The notes beneath the pieces are model-generated. The model made no database searches. It saw only the letters and a program-made list of their open reading frames with translations, and was not told the DNA's origin. Of a stretch of 64,000 bases of DNA, positions 24,723 through 34,065 are shown in pieces. The stretch is from assembly GCA_036381275.1 (NCBI GenBank), contig DASVDC010000041.1, positions 46,020 through 110,019 on the forward strand. The letters are read 5' to 3'. Within the stretch, counting starts at the first letter, position 1. Each line of letters begins with the position of its first letter. The DNA comes from UBA7803 sp036381275. GTDB lineage: Bacteria > Pseudomonadota > Gammaproteobacteria > Pseudomonadales > Azotimanducaceae. A program made the translations under genes and the position numbers.

Positions 24723-27483
24723 ACGCCACGTCCACTTCCGGCTTGTCGAACCGGGCCGGCATCAGCCGCCTCAGCTCCGTGAAGCTCTGCTCGATCCACG
24801 AATCCCAGAGCCCCTCCCAGCTACGCCGCATATTGATCTCGTGCAGCGCGATGGCCCGTTCCTCGAACGGAAACGCCTGCTCCTCGAGCAGGATCTCGTA
24901 CTGCTCCAGCTCGAGCTCGGAGAGTCCGTCGGGCCGGTCGGACTCCATGATCGAGCGGGCCAGCGCGCTGAACAGCGTGCCGATGCGATACGTGCTGGCG
25001 GTGGCGAATTCGGCGACCCGATAGGCGATCACCGCTTCGTACGCGTCCACCGCGGCGGTCAGTGCCCGCTGCTTGCGCGCGAGGCTCTGCTTCAGCGGAT
25101 GCGTCAGGCGCACGAGCTCGAACGCGGCGCGCGCCTCCTCGGCGAGCGCGAAGCGCGCCTCCGCCGCGAGGTAGTTGGCCCGTTCGCCCGCTCGTGCGCC
25201 CATCGCGTGATGCACGGCGATCTTCTGCTCGAGCCAGTAGCGGCGCGCGTCCGGATCCCCGACGCGCTGGTAGAGCAGATCGAGCTGGTGCGCTGCCTCG
25301 AGGCGCTGATCCGCCGGCTCGGGATGAGCCTGGAAGTAGTCGCGGAAGCACGCGATCGCCGACGTGAGATCCTCTTCGGCGAGGTACAGCTCCGCCGCGC
25401 GATACCGCGACAGGCGCCGAACTTCCGGATCCGGATCGGACTCGGCGAGCCGCGCGTACTCGTCGGCCGCGGCGCGGCCGTTGCCCGTCTGCTCGTACAT
25501 CGCGGCGAGGCGTTTGCCGGCATCACGCGCGAGCGGATGATCCGGATGGCGGTGGCGGAATTCGTCGAGCAGCCCCGCCGCGCGCTCGATCCGGCCGGCC
25601 GCCTCGGCGACCGCGACCGCGTCGTAGCGGCCCTGGATCGCGAGCGGTGCGTCCGGCGCGATCTCGGAGAGGCGCAGGAAATGCGCGATCGCCGCATCGG
25701 CCGCACCGGCCTGCTCCGCGGTCTCCGCCTGCCGGTACACGGCGGCGAGCAGCCGCTCGAGGAGCGCCTCGCGCTCGGTATCCTCGAGCCGCCCGGCGAG
25801 CAGCGTCCGGTAGGCGGTTTCGGCCTCCGCATAGAGGCCGAGCTCGAAGCGGCCGTGGCCGAGCACGGTCAGCGCCGTGCGTCGGAGCCGCCATTCGAGA
25901 TCCGGCCAGGCGCCGAGCAGGTTCTCTGCGAGCAGCACGGCCTGCTCGTATTCCGCCAGCCGGTAGAGCGCGTCGGTGGCATCCGTCTGCACCTCCGGCG
26001 CGCGCGGATCGCCGGCGAACGTGAACGCGAACTCGATCTGCGCATCGATCTCGATCCGCGCCCAGAGCTCGCGCTCGTCGGCGGGCGCGCGCTCGACCAG
26101 CCGATCGAGGCCGATGATCGCGGCGTAGCCGGCCTCGTTGGCCCGGGGGTAGTCGGGGAATTCGCGCATCACGCGCTGGTACGCGGCCACCGCCTGGGCC
26201 GGCTCGTCCGCCTCGGTGTAGACCTCGCCGAGCAGAAACAGGTACTCGGCGGTGTGCGGATGCTGCGGGAACGTCTCGACCAGCTCCTGGTACCAGGCGG
26301 CCGCTGCGAGATAGGCGGCCCGCTCGCCGGACTGCTGCGCGGCGGCATGACGCAGCGTCGCGAGCTCTTCGAGAAACGCCTGCAGCGGCTCGAGATAGGC
26401 CTGCCGCACCTCGGGCCCGTGCACCGCCCAGAAGTCGCTCCGGATGCCGTAGCGGCGCACGAAATCCTCCTTGCGCGGCAGCACCTCGCTCGGGAAGTTC
26501 GCCGCGAGCAGCGTCTCGATCACGCCGAGGTGCGCGGCCGGCGCCCGCGGATCCAGCGGATTCTCGCGCACGAACGTCTCCCAGACGGCGACGCTGTCGA
26601 GGAAGCGTTCGCGCTCCTGGTAGTAGTCGGCGAGCGCCTGGTAGGCGAGGTACTGCCAGTCGGGCCGGCCGCGCGCGCTCATCCGCTCGGCGAGCGTCAC
26701 GGCGCCGTCGAGGTAGCCGAGCGCGAGCGTCACCACCCGCAGCGTGTCGTTCAAGAGCTCCCGCTCGGTGGTCGGCAGCGTCGCGTCCGTCCCGGGCGGC
26801 AGCAGGCTCGCGATCACCGCGAAGAAGCTGTCCAGGGCGCCGTCGAGATTCGAGCGCTTGAACCGCGACCAGCCTTCCATGTAGGTCGCATTCTGCCAGT
26901 AGGGCGTGCCGCGGCCCTGCGCCGCGACGAACGCGTAGTCGGCCTCCGCGGCGGCGTAGCGGCCCGCCGAGAACGCGATCTCGCCGCGGCGGAAGCGCGC
27001 TTCCACCCGATAGCGGCTGTCGGGATGCTCGTCGATCAGCCGGTCGAGGTAGCGCAGCACCCGATCGGTGTCGCCGGTCAGATCGTAGGCGCGCGCGAGC
27101 TGATAGAGGATCTCGTCCTGCCCCTCGGTGTCGGGGCGGTCCAGCAGCGATTCGTACAGCTCGATGGCGGGCTTGAAGGGCGCCGCCGCGCCGGCGAGAG
27201 CGTGATCTTCGCCCGCGCTCATCGACAGATCCGCGAGCCGCTTGCCGACGGCGTGGTCGAGGCGCGGGTCGGTGACCTCCCCGTAGATGCTCCGATACGC
27301 CGCCATCACCTCCTCGCGGCTCGGTGCCGCGGCGGACGGCTCCGGCAGCTCGAGAGGCTCGAGGTCCGCCACCACGTCGGCCAGGCTCGGGCCGCGGGGA
27401 TCCATCACCCCGCGCGAGCCGAACCAGCCGCACCCGGCGAGCCCGATCAGCAGCCAGGGCAGGAGCGCGCTCTGCAGCCTCAC
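24703..27483 (-). CDS. Large TPR-repeat lipoprotein
   Basis: 926 residues. The signal peptide ends in lipobox IGLAGC. The rest is a long superhelix of tetratricopeptide-like repeats, among them ILYQLARAYDLTGDTDRVLR, HTAEYLFLLGEVYTEADEPA and RYDAVAVAEAAGRIERAAG. It is an outer-membrane-anchored periplasmic scaffold. Its size, repeats and position in an ExbB/ExbD/ExbD/TonB operon match the large TPR component (AgmU/GltD type) of the Agl/Glt machinery. It overlaps the upstream 627-residue gene by 4 bp. Partner proteins and cargo are unknown. Confidence 0.87.
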   Translation of the reverse strand: MRLQSALLPWLLIGLAGCGWFGSRGVMDPRGPSLADVVADLEPLELPEPSAAAPSREEVMAAYRSIYGEVTDPRLDHAVGKRLADLSMSAGEDHALAGAAAPFKPAIELYESLLDRPDTEGQDEILYQLARAYDLTGDTDRVLRYLDRLIDEHPDSRYRVEARFRRGEIAFSAGRYAAAEADYAFVAAQGRGTPYWQNATYMEGWSRFKRSNLDGALDSFFAVIASLLPPGTDATLPTTERELLNDTLRVVTLALGYLDGAVTLAERMSARGRPDWQYLAYQALADYYQERERFLDSVAVWETFVRENPLDPRAPAAHLGVIETLLAANFPSEVLPRKEDFVRRYGIRSDFWAVHGPEVRQAYLEPLQAFLEELATLRHAAAQQSGERAAYLAAAAWYQELVETFPQHPHTAEYLFLLGEVYTEADEPAQAVAAYQRVMREFPDYPRANEAGYAAIIGLDRLVERAPADERELWARIEIDAQIEFAFTFAGDPRAPEVQTDATDALYRLAEYEQAVLLAENLLGAWPDLEWRLRRTALTVLGHGRFELGLYAEAETAYRTLLAGRLEDTEREALLERLLAAVYRQAETAEQAGAADAAIAHFLRLSEIAPDAPLAIQGRYDAVAVAEAAGRIERAAGLLDEFRHRHPDHPLARDAGKRLAAMYEQTGNGRAAADEYARLAESDPDPEVRRLSRYRAAELYLAEEDLTSAIACFRDYFQAHPEPADQRLEAAHQLDLLYQRVGDPDARRYWLEQKIAVHHAMGARAGERANYLAAEARFALAEEARAAFELVRLTHPLKQSLARKQRALTAAVDAYEAVIAYRVAEFATASTYRIGTLFSALARSIMESDRPDGLSELELEQYEILLEEQAFPFEERAIALHEINMRRSWEGLWDSWIEQSFTELRRLMPARFDKPEVDVAYVEGIH

Positions 27484-29363
27484 GATCCGGCGACTCCCGG
27501 CGCCGGCCGAGCGGCGGGGGCGGCGTCACCGTTCGCGAGGCGGTCCGTGGCCCGGGCGATCGCGATGCGCGCGGTCAGCAGGTAATCGCGCGTCCGCGCG
27601 ACCTCGTCGTCGAGGCCGCGGCGCAGCGCGGCCGCAATCACCCGACGACGTTCGTCGAGCGCGGCGGCGACCCGCTCCGCGACGGCCGACGAGCGTTCGG
27701 TGAGCGCAAGGAAGTCGGCTTCCACGCCGGCGGCGAAACGCGCCTCGGCGCCCTCGAGACGTTCGATGCGGGCATCGACGCCGGCCAGAAGCGCCCGGCT
27801 CTCGTCGAGCTGCCGGACCAGCGCGCGGATCCGCGCCGCCCGCTCGTCCGCGATCTGCCAGAACACGAGCCCGATCAGCCGCCGGATGCGCGCTTCGACC
27901 CGCGGGCGCTCGGCCGCGGGCAGCCGGACCGCCAGAGCGGCCATCGCGGTCAGCTCGTCGATCAGCGCGCGCTCCTCGGCCGTCGCGAGCCGGTTCATCC
28001 AGTCCGGCTCCGGCCGCGGCGTTTCCCGCTCGAGCTCCGCGAGCGCACGCTCCAGCACACCGACCCGGCCGGCCAGCTCGTCGCGCCGCGCGGTCAGCTC
28101 CCCGTCGTCGAGCAGCACCCGGGCCTCCGCGGTGCGGCGCCGACGCTCCGCGGTGACTTCCTGATAGGCGGCGATACGGGGCGGCAGCTCGGCGAGCCAC
28201 CCGGCCATACCGGTGAGCTCCCGCCACTCGCTGAGCACCCGATGCACGTCCTCGCCCGACAGCCATTCGAACCAGGTGGCGGCGCCGAGCGGCGCACCCA
28301 GGCGTGCCAGCTCCTGCGCCCGAGCCGTGTCGTCGGGCCGGCTGACCGCATCGAGCAGGCCGTCCACCCAGACCGGATCGTCGGTCCGTGCCGCGGCCTG
28401 CTCGAGCGCGGCGAGCCGGCCTTCGAACGCGAGCGCAGCGTGCCGGTAGCGCTCGAGCGCCTGGGCCTCGCGGTCGAGCTTCTCGAGACTCATCGGCAGG
28501 CCGAGCCGGGCCGCCGCGTGACCGCGGCTCCAGCCGTCCTGCTCGAGCAGCGTGAGCCAGATACGGGCCGCCAGGTCGTACTCGCCGCGCGCCATCGCGA
28601 GCTTGCCGTAGCTGAGCATCGCGACGTCGCGGTAGCGGCCGTCGCCCGGCAGGCCGGCGAGCAGCTCCTGCGCGTCGACCGCGGCGCCGGCCTCCCGCGC
28701 CATCACCGCGAGCGCGAGGCGCCCGCGCTGCACCAGATCCCACGCCTCCTCGGTCTCGACCCGCAGCCGGGCGAGCCGCTCGAAGGTCGCACGCGCGGGG
28801 CCGCTCTGTCCCGCCGCACGCTGGGCGACGCCGAGATTGAACAGGCCGTAGGCGAGCCAGACGTCGTCTTCCGACAGCGCGCCCAGCGCCTGCTCGGCAC
28901 GGGCGAGATCGCCCTGGCCGAGCGCGGCCTCCGCGCGCATGAACTCGACCTCGGGATGGCGGCGCCGGCGGCCGCGCCAGTTCGCGCCGAGATCGACCCT
29001 TTCGAGCTCGGCCTCGACCGCTCGCCAGTCGCCGCGCCGGTAGTGCTCGCGGGCGAGATGGAACGCGAGGCGCATCCGGTCGAGCTCGGAGAGCTCGCCC
29101 TCGGCCAGCGTCTCGAACGACTCGTTCGCGAACCGGTACATGCCCTGCGCGAACGCGAAGCTGCCCTTGGCCAACTGCCAGCGCACCGGATCGTCGTCGG
29201 TCCGCCCGCGGCTCTCCGCCACCAGCACCTCGACCAGCGCCTCGTCGTTCTGCTCCTGATACCAGGCGTAGAGCGCGGCGGCGTAGCTCAGCTCATCGAT
29301 CGGCCTCGCGCCCGGGAGCGCCAGCACACAGCTCAGCACGATGTCGCAGAGGAAGGATTTCAT
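27480..29363 (-). CDS. Periplasmic TPR/coiled-coil protein
   Basis: 627 residues with an N-terminal hydrophobic stretch (CDIVLSCVLALPGARPIDEL), probably a signal peptide. Residues 25-250 show TPR-like helix pairs (YGLFNLGVAQRAAGQSGPAR), and the C-terminal third is coiled coil with long Arg/Glu/Leu helices (RDELAGRVGVLERALAELER; RALVRQLDESRALLAGVDAR). No catalytic motif is visible. It is tightly linked to the large TPR lipoprotein gene (4-bp overlap) and likely forms part of the same envelope-spanning complex. I do not recognise it as a named family. Confidence 0.82.
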   Translation of the reverse strand: MKSFLCDIVLSCVLALPGARPIDELSYAAALYAWYQEQNDEALVEVLVAESRGRTDDDPVRWQLAKGSFAFAQGMYRFANESFETLAEGELSELDRMRLAFHLAREHYRRGDWRAVEAELERVDLGANWRGRRRRHPEVEFMRAEAALGQGDLARAEQALGALSEDDVWLAYGLFNLGVAQRAAGQSGPARATFERLARLRVETEEAWDLVQRGRLALAVMAREAGAAVDAQELLAGLPGDGRYRDVAMLSYGKLAMARGEYDLAARIWLTLLEQDGWSRGHAAARLGLPMSLEKLDREAQALERYRHAALAFEGRLAALEQAAARTDDPVWVDGLLDAVSRPDDTARAQELARLGAPLGAATWFEWLSGEDVHRVLSEWRELTGMAGWLAELPPRIAAYQEVTAERRRRTAEARVLLDDGELTARRDELAGRVGVLERALAELERETPRPEPDWMNRLATAEERALIDELTAMAALAVRLPAAERPRVEARIRRLIGLVFWQIADERAARIRALVRQLDESRALLAGVDARIERLEGAEARFAAGVEADFLALTERSSAVAERVAAALDERRRVIAAALRRGLDDEVARTRDYLLTARIAIARATDRLANGDAAPAARPAPGVAGS

Positions 29364-29382
29364 CGCTCACCTTCCCCCGACC

Positions 29383-29907
29383 TCACTCGCTGACCGCCGC
29401 GAAGAACTCCGGCTGATAGTTGCCTTCGGAATCGCGAATCGCGAGCTCGATGTACGCGGGCTCGAAGGTCTTCTCGAATTCCACCGTGGCGGCACGCCGG
29501 TAGTCCCGCTCGTTCGGGCCCCGGCCGGTGAAGAACGCGGTGAGCCGGTGCTTGCCCTGCTGCACGTCGCCCACGTACAGCCGCTGCACGCCGCCGCGCA
29601 TCAGCGCATCCACCTGACGCTCGGTGTAGAGGTAGTGGGTGACCTCGCGGTCGTCGATCTTCAGCGTGACGGCATCGAGCTGGAAGAATTCGCCCACGTC
29701 CATGGACAGGAACACGGCCACCTGGGAGCTGGCCGGGAACAGCAGGTCTTCCTCGAGGATCACCAGATCGCGCTTCAGCGCGATCAGCTCCCGCTTGACC
29801 GCCTCGAGATCGTCCGCGGGTGCCTCCGGTCCATCGCCTATGGCACCCGCTGCGAACCCCGCGAAAGCCACCAGAACCCCGATCTGCAACGTCCTCAGCC
29901 CGATCAC
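29383..29907 (-). CDS. Periplasmic protein of unknown function in the TPR/ExbB operon
   Basis: 174 residues, GTG start with AGGGA upstream. A signal peptide (LQIGVLVAFAGFAAGA) precedes a short predicted coiled coil (DLEAVKRELIALKRDLVILE) and a beta-rich domain (VGEFFQLDAVTLKIDDREV to GKHRLTAFFTGRG), perhaps an immunoglobulin-like sandwich. The gene ends 19 bp before the 627-residue protein gene. I recall similar proteins only as conserved hypotheticals in comparable loci. It may be a periplasmic adaptor of the machine. Confidence 0.8.
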   Translation of the reverse strand: MIGLRTLQIGVLVAFAGFAAGAIGDGPEAPADDLEAVKRELIALKRDLVILEEDLLFPASSQVAVFLSMDVGEFFQLDAVTLKIDDREVTHYLYTERQVDALMRGGVQRLYVGDVQQGKHRLTAFFTGRGPNERDYRRAATVEFEKTFEPAYIELAIRDSEGNYQPEFFAAVSE

Positions 29908-29959
29908 GATCAGTCCCTGTATGCGTAAGGTGCTCTGCGTCAGGTGCGGCCCGCGGTGC

Positions 29960-30481
29960 CTATTCGCGGATCAGATCCTTGACCACTTCGACGTACTTGG
30001 CTTCGTCGCCGGGCTTGTAGCCGCGGTGGACGTAGCGCACCACCCCGTCGCGATCGACCACGACCGTGCTCGGCATGGCCTGCAGCTCGTAGCGCTCGCT
30101 CACCTGCTGGCCCTGGTCGATCAGCACCGGAAAGCTCACCGGGATCTTGTCGATCAGTTGCCGGGCGGGCGCTTCCTCACCCTCCACGTTGATCCCGAGC
30201 ACGGCGAAGCCCGCGTCTTCGTAACGCTGGTGCAGCCGGTCGAGCAACGGCATCTCCTGCCGGCAGGGGCCGCACCAGCTCGCCCAGAAGTTGATCAGCA
30301 CGACCTGCCCGCGGTATTCCTCGAGGCGCAGGTTGCTGCCGTCCAGGCTCTTCAACGTGAAGTCGGGCGCGGGCTCCTGCAGCGTGACCGCGATCGCCGG
30401 CGCGGACAGCGCCGCGAGCATCAGAATCGCCAGCACCCGGGCCGGACGGTGCATCGCGCTGAGACGGCAACTGTGTGGCAT
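29960..30481 (-). CDS. TlpA/ResA-like periplasmic thioredoxin
   Basis: 173 residues from ATG 30481, which has GGAGAG at 7 nt spacing. A signal peptide (ARVLAILMLAALSAPAIA) leads to a thioredoxin fold with the active site WASWCGPCRQEMP and the cis-Pro loop QAMPSTVVVD. It should reduce disulfides in the periplasm. It is the first gene of the operon, 52 bp upstream of the next, so it may service cysteines in the exported partners or be a passenger. Alternative starts further up lack a ribosome site. Confidence 0.9.
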   Translation of the reverse strand: MPHSCRLSAMHRPARVLAILMLAALSAPAIAVTLQEPAPDFTLKSLDGSNLRLEEYRGQVVLINFWASWCGPCRQEMPLLDRLHQRYEDAGFAVLGINVEGEEAPARQLIDKIPVSFPVLIDQGQQVSERYELQAMPSTVVVDRDGVVRYVHRGYKPGDEAKYVEVVKDLIRE

Positions 30482-30641
30482 TTCGAACTCTCCGCTCCGC
30501 CGAAGCCTGATCGAGTGCCGGACCGCCGACCGCACGGCACCGATGCTGCTGGCTGCCGACGGCGGATCCGGCGAAACCGGGCGGCGCTACGTCGATCCGC
30601 CTGATTCCGTGGCCGCATCCGTGCGGCCGTCGAAGAGGAAG

Positions 30642-30827
30642 TTACTGGAGCGTGGGCGCAGGCGGTGTGGTGACGGTCACGTTTTGCGGCGGGGCGGCGG
30701 CAGGCACCGCGAGAATCTGCCGGAACTTGAGACGCGCATCATGCAGGGTGCGGCGGGCGATCCATCGTGGGACTGCCGGCATCCGGTCGGACGCCGCCGC
30801 CCGCGAGGCGGCGAGCGTTTCGTTCAC
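30642..30827 (-). CDS. Possible small protein downstream of the SnoaL-like gene
   Basis: 61 residues with a GTG start two bases before the stop of the SnoaL-like gene region (that stop is at 30829-30831), so it could be coupled. The sequence is basic with a helical middle (RWIARRTLHDARLKFRQIL) and a Pro/Thr tail. There is no signal peptide or known motif. It may be real or chance; the rest of the 30482-30828 gap shows nothing else that I can support. Confidence 0.3.
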   Translation of the reverse strand: MNETLAASRAAASDRMPAVPRWIARRTLHDARLKFRQILAVPAAAPPQNVTVTTPPAPTLQ

Positions 30828-30828
30828 T

Positions 30829-31644
30829 TCATTGCGCGGCTACGGCCTCACCCTCGACGGACCAGACCGTGAGTACTTCGAGCCAGCGGCCGTCTGCCTG
30901 ACGCTCCACTACCGACAGCCAGGGGTACTTCGTCACTTCACCTGCCGGATCCGTCTTCGGTCTGCAGACGTCCTCGCCCCAGCCGACACCCATACCGCCG
31001 CCCAGCTTGAGCGCGATCCATCGTCCGGTGCAGACGTCGTCCGTCGTGCTCCAGAGCTGCTTGTAGCCGTCGATGATGCCCTGGTGGCCGATCCAGTCGT
31101 TGATCCGGCCCGTCGGGACATAGCGTGCCGCGATGGCTTCCGCGTTGCGGCTGTTGTAGGCGTCATGGATCCCGGCCAGGTGGACATGCGCCCAGGAGGG
31201 GATGTCCATCTCGGCGCTCGGCGGACTGTTCGGCAGGTTCCAGAGCGACTGCTCCTCCCGCCACTGGCCGTCCGACTGACGCCGATGGACCGACAGCCAT
31301 TGCGTGTCCGTCAGAGCTCCGCCCTTCCTGGGTTGACAAGCGTCGTCACCCCACCCGACTGCGACGTTGTCGATCACCATCATCTTCGTCCAACGCCCGG
31401 TGCAGAGGAAATCGTCCCGTTGCCACTCCTGTTTCAGCCCCTGAACGATCTGCTCGCGACCTCGCCAGTCATTCACCCGCGCGTCCGCGGCATAGGTCGA
31501 CGCCAGCGCATCCGCGTCTCGGGCGTTGTAGGCAGCGTACCATTCCCCCAGCCAGAAATGCGCCCACGCGGGCACTTCGTCCGATCGAGCCCCTGCGGCT
31601 CCAGCGATCGAAACAAGCAGACAGGCTACGCACCTGAAGTTCAT
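30829..31644 (-). CDS. Exported protein with two tandem SnoaL-like domains
   Basis: 271 residues from ATG 31644 (GGAG 7 nt upstream). A signal peptide (CVACLLVSIAGAAGA) is followed by two copies of a SnoaL/NTF2-like domain, roughly residues 25-135 and 148-260. Matching pairs include PAWAHFWLGEWYAAYNARDA with PSWAHVHLAGIHDAYNSRNA, ARVNDWRG with GRINDWIG, and CTGRWTKM with CTGRWIAL, each copy with two cysteines placed alike, probably a disulfide. The fold binds small molecules; no catalytic residues stand out. It is divergent from the LuxR-type regulator. Confidence 0.82.
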   Translation of the reverse strand: MNFRCVACLLVSIAGAAGARSDEVPAWAHFWLGEWYAAYNARDADALASTYAADARVNDWRGREQIVQGLKQEWQRDDFLCTGRWTKMMVIDNVAVGWGDDACQPRKGGALTDTQWLSVHRRQSDGQWREEQSLWNLPNSPPSAEMDIPSWAHVHLAGIHDAYNSRNAEAIAARYVPTGRINDWIGHQGIIDGYKQLWSTTDDVCTGRWIALKLGGGMGVGWGEDVCRPKTDPAGEVTKYPWLSVVERQADGRWLEVLTVWSVEGEAVAAQ

Positions 31645-31851
31645 CTGCGTTCTCCACCCCGGAATGCCGATCAAGCTTCCATCGGTCGCGCCGTGCCGAC
31701 ATACCCCAAATGAGGTAGCGATGAAGGAGCGGAGCGTTCGTCAAGCGATTTGGCGTACGCCCAACGCAGTCATGGCGCAGAGCCGGTTCGAGGAGTAGAT
31801 TCCTCATCGATCTCATCGCGATGAGCGACACGAAGACCCGCCGGCATCGCC

Positions 31852-33042
31852 ATGCGTGACGAGGAAGCCATACCTTCCATCGTCGGCGACCTCTACGAAG
31901 GTGCGATGGATCCGATCGTGTGGCGCCGCGCGATGCAGGGCATCGCGGATCTGGTTCGAGGCAACGAGACCCTCCTGATCCACTACGAGCCCACCGGCGC
32001 CCTGGCACCATCAGCGGAGCTGGTACACCCTGAGAACGGGGGCGCGTTCGCCGAGTACGCAGCGCACTGGATCAACAAGGATCTGCGCATCGCGCCGGCG
32101 TTGCGCGCGCTTCCTCTGGAACCCCAGTTCGAGTTGCGGCTTCGCTGCTGGCGCGAGCATCTCGCGAGCGAGTTCTACAACGAGTTTCTGGCGCGCCACG
32201 ATTTCGCGTCGTTTCTCTGCACCTGGCTCGAGAAGGATCATCGGGCTGTCGTCGCGCTGAGCGTCCAGGGCTCGCGCAAGCGTGGACCGTTCGAACATGG
32301 CGATGCGCAGCGCATCGCGCCGGTCCTGCCGCACGTCCGTCGAGCGTTACGCATCCGCCGGCGACTGCAGGAGGTGCGAGCGCGGGCCGATTCGCTGACA
32401 GCAGCGCTCGATCGAGCGCCATTCGGCATCATCCTGATCGACGAGGCCGGCGGGGTGAAGGACGTCAATGCCGCCGCAGCGGACCTGATGCGTCGAGAAC
32501 CGGCGATTTCAGTCCGGCGGGACGGAAAGCTGCGCCTCGACGGAAGGGCCGGCAAGCTCCTTCAGCGACGCCTCGCGGAAGCGACCCGATCGGGCACCGC
32601 GAGCGGGGTCATTCGGCTGAGCCGGGCGGGTACTCCGGTTTCCATCGTCATCGCGGCACTGGCACGCGAGCCGGGTGTTTGCGGTCGGCACGAACGGGGG
32701 TGGCTGTTGCTGCTCACCCGGGGCGCGCGGGAGCGGCCGCTGGACCCCCGGCTCGTTGCCCACGATCTGGATCTGTCGCTCCGAGAAGCGGAGGTCGTCT
32801 CGTTGATCGCCAGCGGCCACGACCTTGCCGCGGCGGCGCATGCGCTGCGCATCAGTGTGCAGACGGTCCGCACCCATCTGAAGGCCGTCTACGGCAAGAC
32901 CGGACTGCATACCCAGGGTCAGCTCATCCATCGCGTGCTCCTGGGCGCGGCGAGTCTTCGAGAACCGACACACGGCGCCGCGGCATCCATACCGCGGGGT
33001 CAGTCTGACGGCGGTGCCATCGGCGCGAGATCGGCGGAATAG
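31852..33042 (+). CDS. LuxR-family regulator with PAS-like domain
   Basis: 396 residues. The N-terminal 160 residues are a helical sensor-like region (WRRAMQGIADLVRGNETLLI), residues 185-280 look PAS-like (RAPFGIILIDEAGGVKDVNA), and the C-terminus has a LuxR-type helix-turn-helix (LSLREAEVVSLIASGHDLAA, then ISVQTVRTHLKAVYGKTGL). It should control genes in response to an unknown signal. Its 3' end runs 43 bp into the convergent apbE gene. The 207-bp divergent gap towards the SnoaL-like gene holds no repeat that I can see. Confidence 0.85.
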   Translation: MRDEEAIPSIVGDLYEGAMDPIVWRRAMQGIADLVRGNETLLIHYEPTGALAPSAELVHPENGGAFAEYAAHWINKDLRIAPALRALPLEPQFELRLRCWREHLASEFYNEFLARHDFASFLCTWLEKDHRAVVALSVQGSRKRGPFEHGDAQRIAPVLPHVRRALRIRRRLQEVRARADSLTAALDRAPFGIILIDEAGGVKDVNAAAADLMRREPAISVRRDGKLRLDGRAGKLLQRRLAEATRSGTASGVIRLSRAGTPVSIVIAALAREPGVCGRHERGWLLLLTRGARERPLDPRLVAHDLDLSLREAEVVSLIASGHDLAAAAHALRISVQTVRTHLKAVYGKTGLHTQGQLIHRVLLGAASLREPTHGAAASIPRGQSDGGAIGARSAE

Positions 33043-33989
33043 CGCAGCCGTCCGTCGGCGTCGACGATGATGGCGTCCACGCCCGGCAGGCGGTCGATCA
33101 GCTCGAGCCCCTTCTCGGGTCCGAGCACGAAGACGCTGGTCGAGAGCGCATCGGTGAAGGTCGTCTCCGGGCCGAGGATCGTGACGCTCCAGGAGTCCGT
33201 GGCGGAGCGGCCGGTGGCGGGGTCGAGGATGTGGTGGTAGCGCACCCCGTCCTCGATGAAGTAGCGCTCGTAGTCGCCCGACGTCGACACCGCGGTGTCC
33301 ATCAGCGGCAGCACCGCCGTCATCGCCCCCTCGTGCCGCGGATCGCGGATGCCGACGGTCCACGGTTCGCCGTGGCGATCACCGAGAATGTACGAGTCGC
33401 CGCCGGCCGAGACGCTCGCTTCGCGCACGCCGGCGTCGCGCAGCAGCGCGACGCAGCGGTCCACCGCGTAGCCTTTCGCAATGCCGCCGAGATCCACGTA
33501 GACCTCGGGCCGCGCGTAGCGCACCCGCGGCCCCGCCGGGTCGAGCTCGACGTACCGGTAGTCGATCGCTTCCACCGCCCGGCGCAGCAGCTCGTCGTCG
33601 GGCCGCTCGCCGCGGCGGTAGTCGTAGTAGCGGCCGACCGACGCGAACGTCACGTCGAACGCGCCGCCGCTGAGCTCCGAGACCTGCCGGCTGCGCGCGA
33701 GCAGCTCGAACAGCTCGGCGGACACGTCGACCCAGCCGTGCGGCGCTTCGCGGTTCAGCCGGGACAGCTCGCTGGTCTCGATGAACGGGCTGTACGCGGC
33801 GTCGATCCGGCGCATCTCGGCCATCACCGCCGCGAGCAGGCGCTCGGCCTCGGCCGGATCGTCGTGCCAGAGCTCGGCGTGGACCCGGGTGCCCATGATG
33901 GACTGGGTATCCGAGAACCACTCGGCCCGCGCCGGCCCGGCGATCAGGCCGGGCAGGCACGCCAGCAGCAGCACGATTGCCCGTTTCAT
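33000..33989 (-). CDS. apbE: FAD:protein FMN transferase ApbE
   Basis: 329 residues with a signal peptide (VLLLACLPGLIAGPARA). The fold is identified by MGTRVHAELW, YVDLGGIAKGYAVDR, SVSAGGDSYILG and DALSTSVFVLG, the last being near the Mg/FAD-binding Asp and Thr. ApbE attaches FMN covalently to Thr of periplasm-facing flavoproteins such as RnfG or NqrC. No Rnf or Nqr gene is in this window, so its client is elsewhere. It lies downstream of the serine hydrolase gene with a strong hairpin between them. Confidence 0.93.
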   Translation of the reverse strand: MKRAIVLLLACLPGLIAGPARAEWFSDTQSIMGTRVHAELWHDDPAEAERLLAAVMAEMRRIDAAYSPFIETSELSRLNREAPHGWVDVSAELFELLARSRQVSELSGGAFDVTFASVGRYYDYRRGERPDDELLRRAVEAIDYRYVELDPAGPRVRYARPEVYVDLGGIAKGYAVDRCVALLRDAGVREASVSAGGDSYILGDRHGEPWTVGIRDPRHEGAMTAVLPLMDTAVSTSGDYERYFIEDGVRYHHILDPATGRSATDSWSVTILGPETTFTDALSTSVFVLGPEKGLELIDRLPGVDAIIVDADGRLRYSADLAPMAPPSD

Positions 33990-34023
33990 GCCGGAAGCAT
34001 AGACCCGGCGGCAACGCCGCGCC

Positions 34024-34050
34024 GGGCGCCGCGCGCCGCACGCGGCGCCC
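34024..34050. terminator. Hairpin between serine hydrolase gene and apbE
   Basis: Arms GGGCGCCGCG and CGCGGCGCCC are perfectly complementary (10 bp) around the loop CGCCGCA. It lies 15 bp past the stop of the minus-strand serine hydrolase gene (34066) and before the apbE start, so it may separate the two transcripts. No T-run follows. Confidence 0.5.
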
Positions 34051-34065
34051 TCCGGCGGGCCGGCT

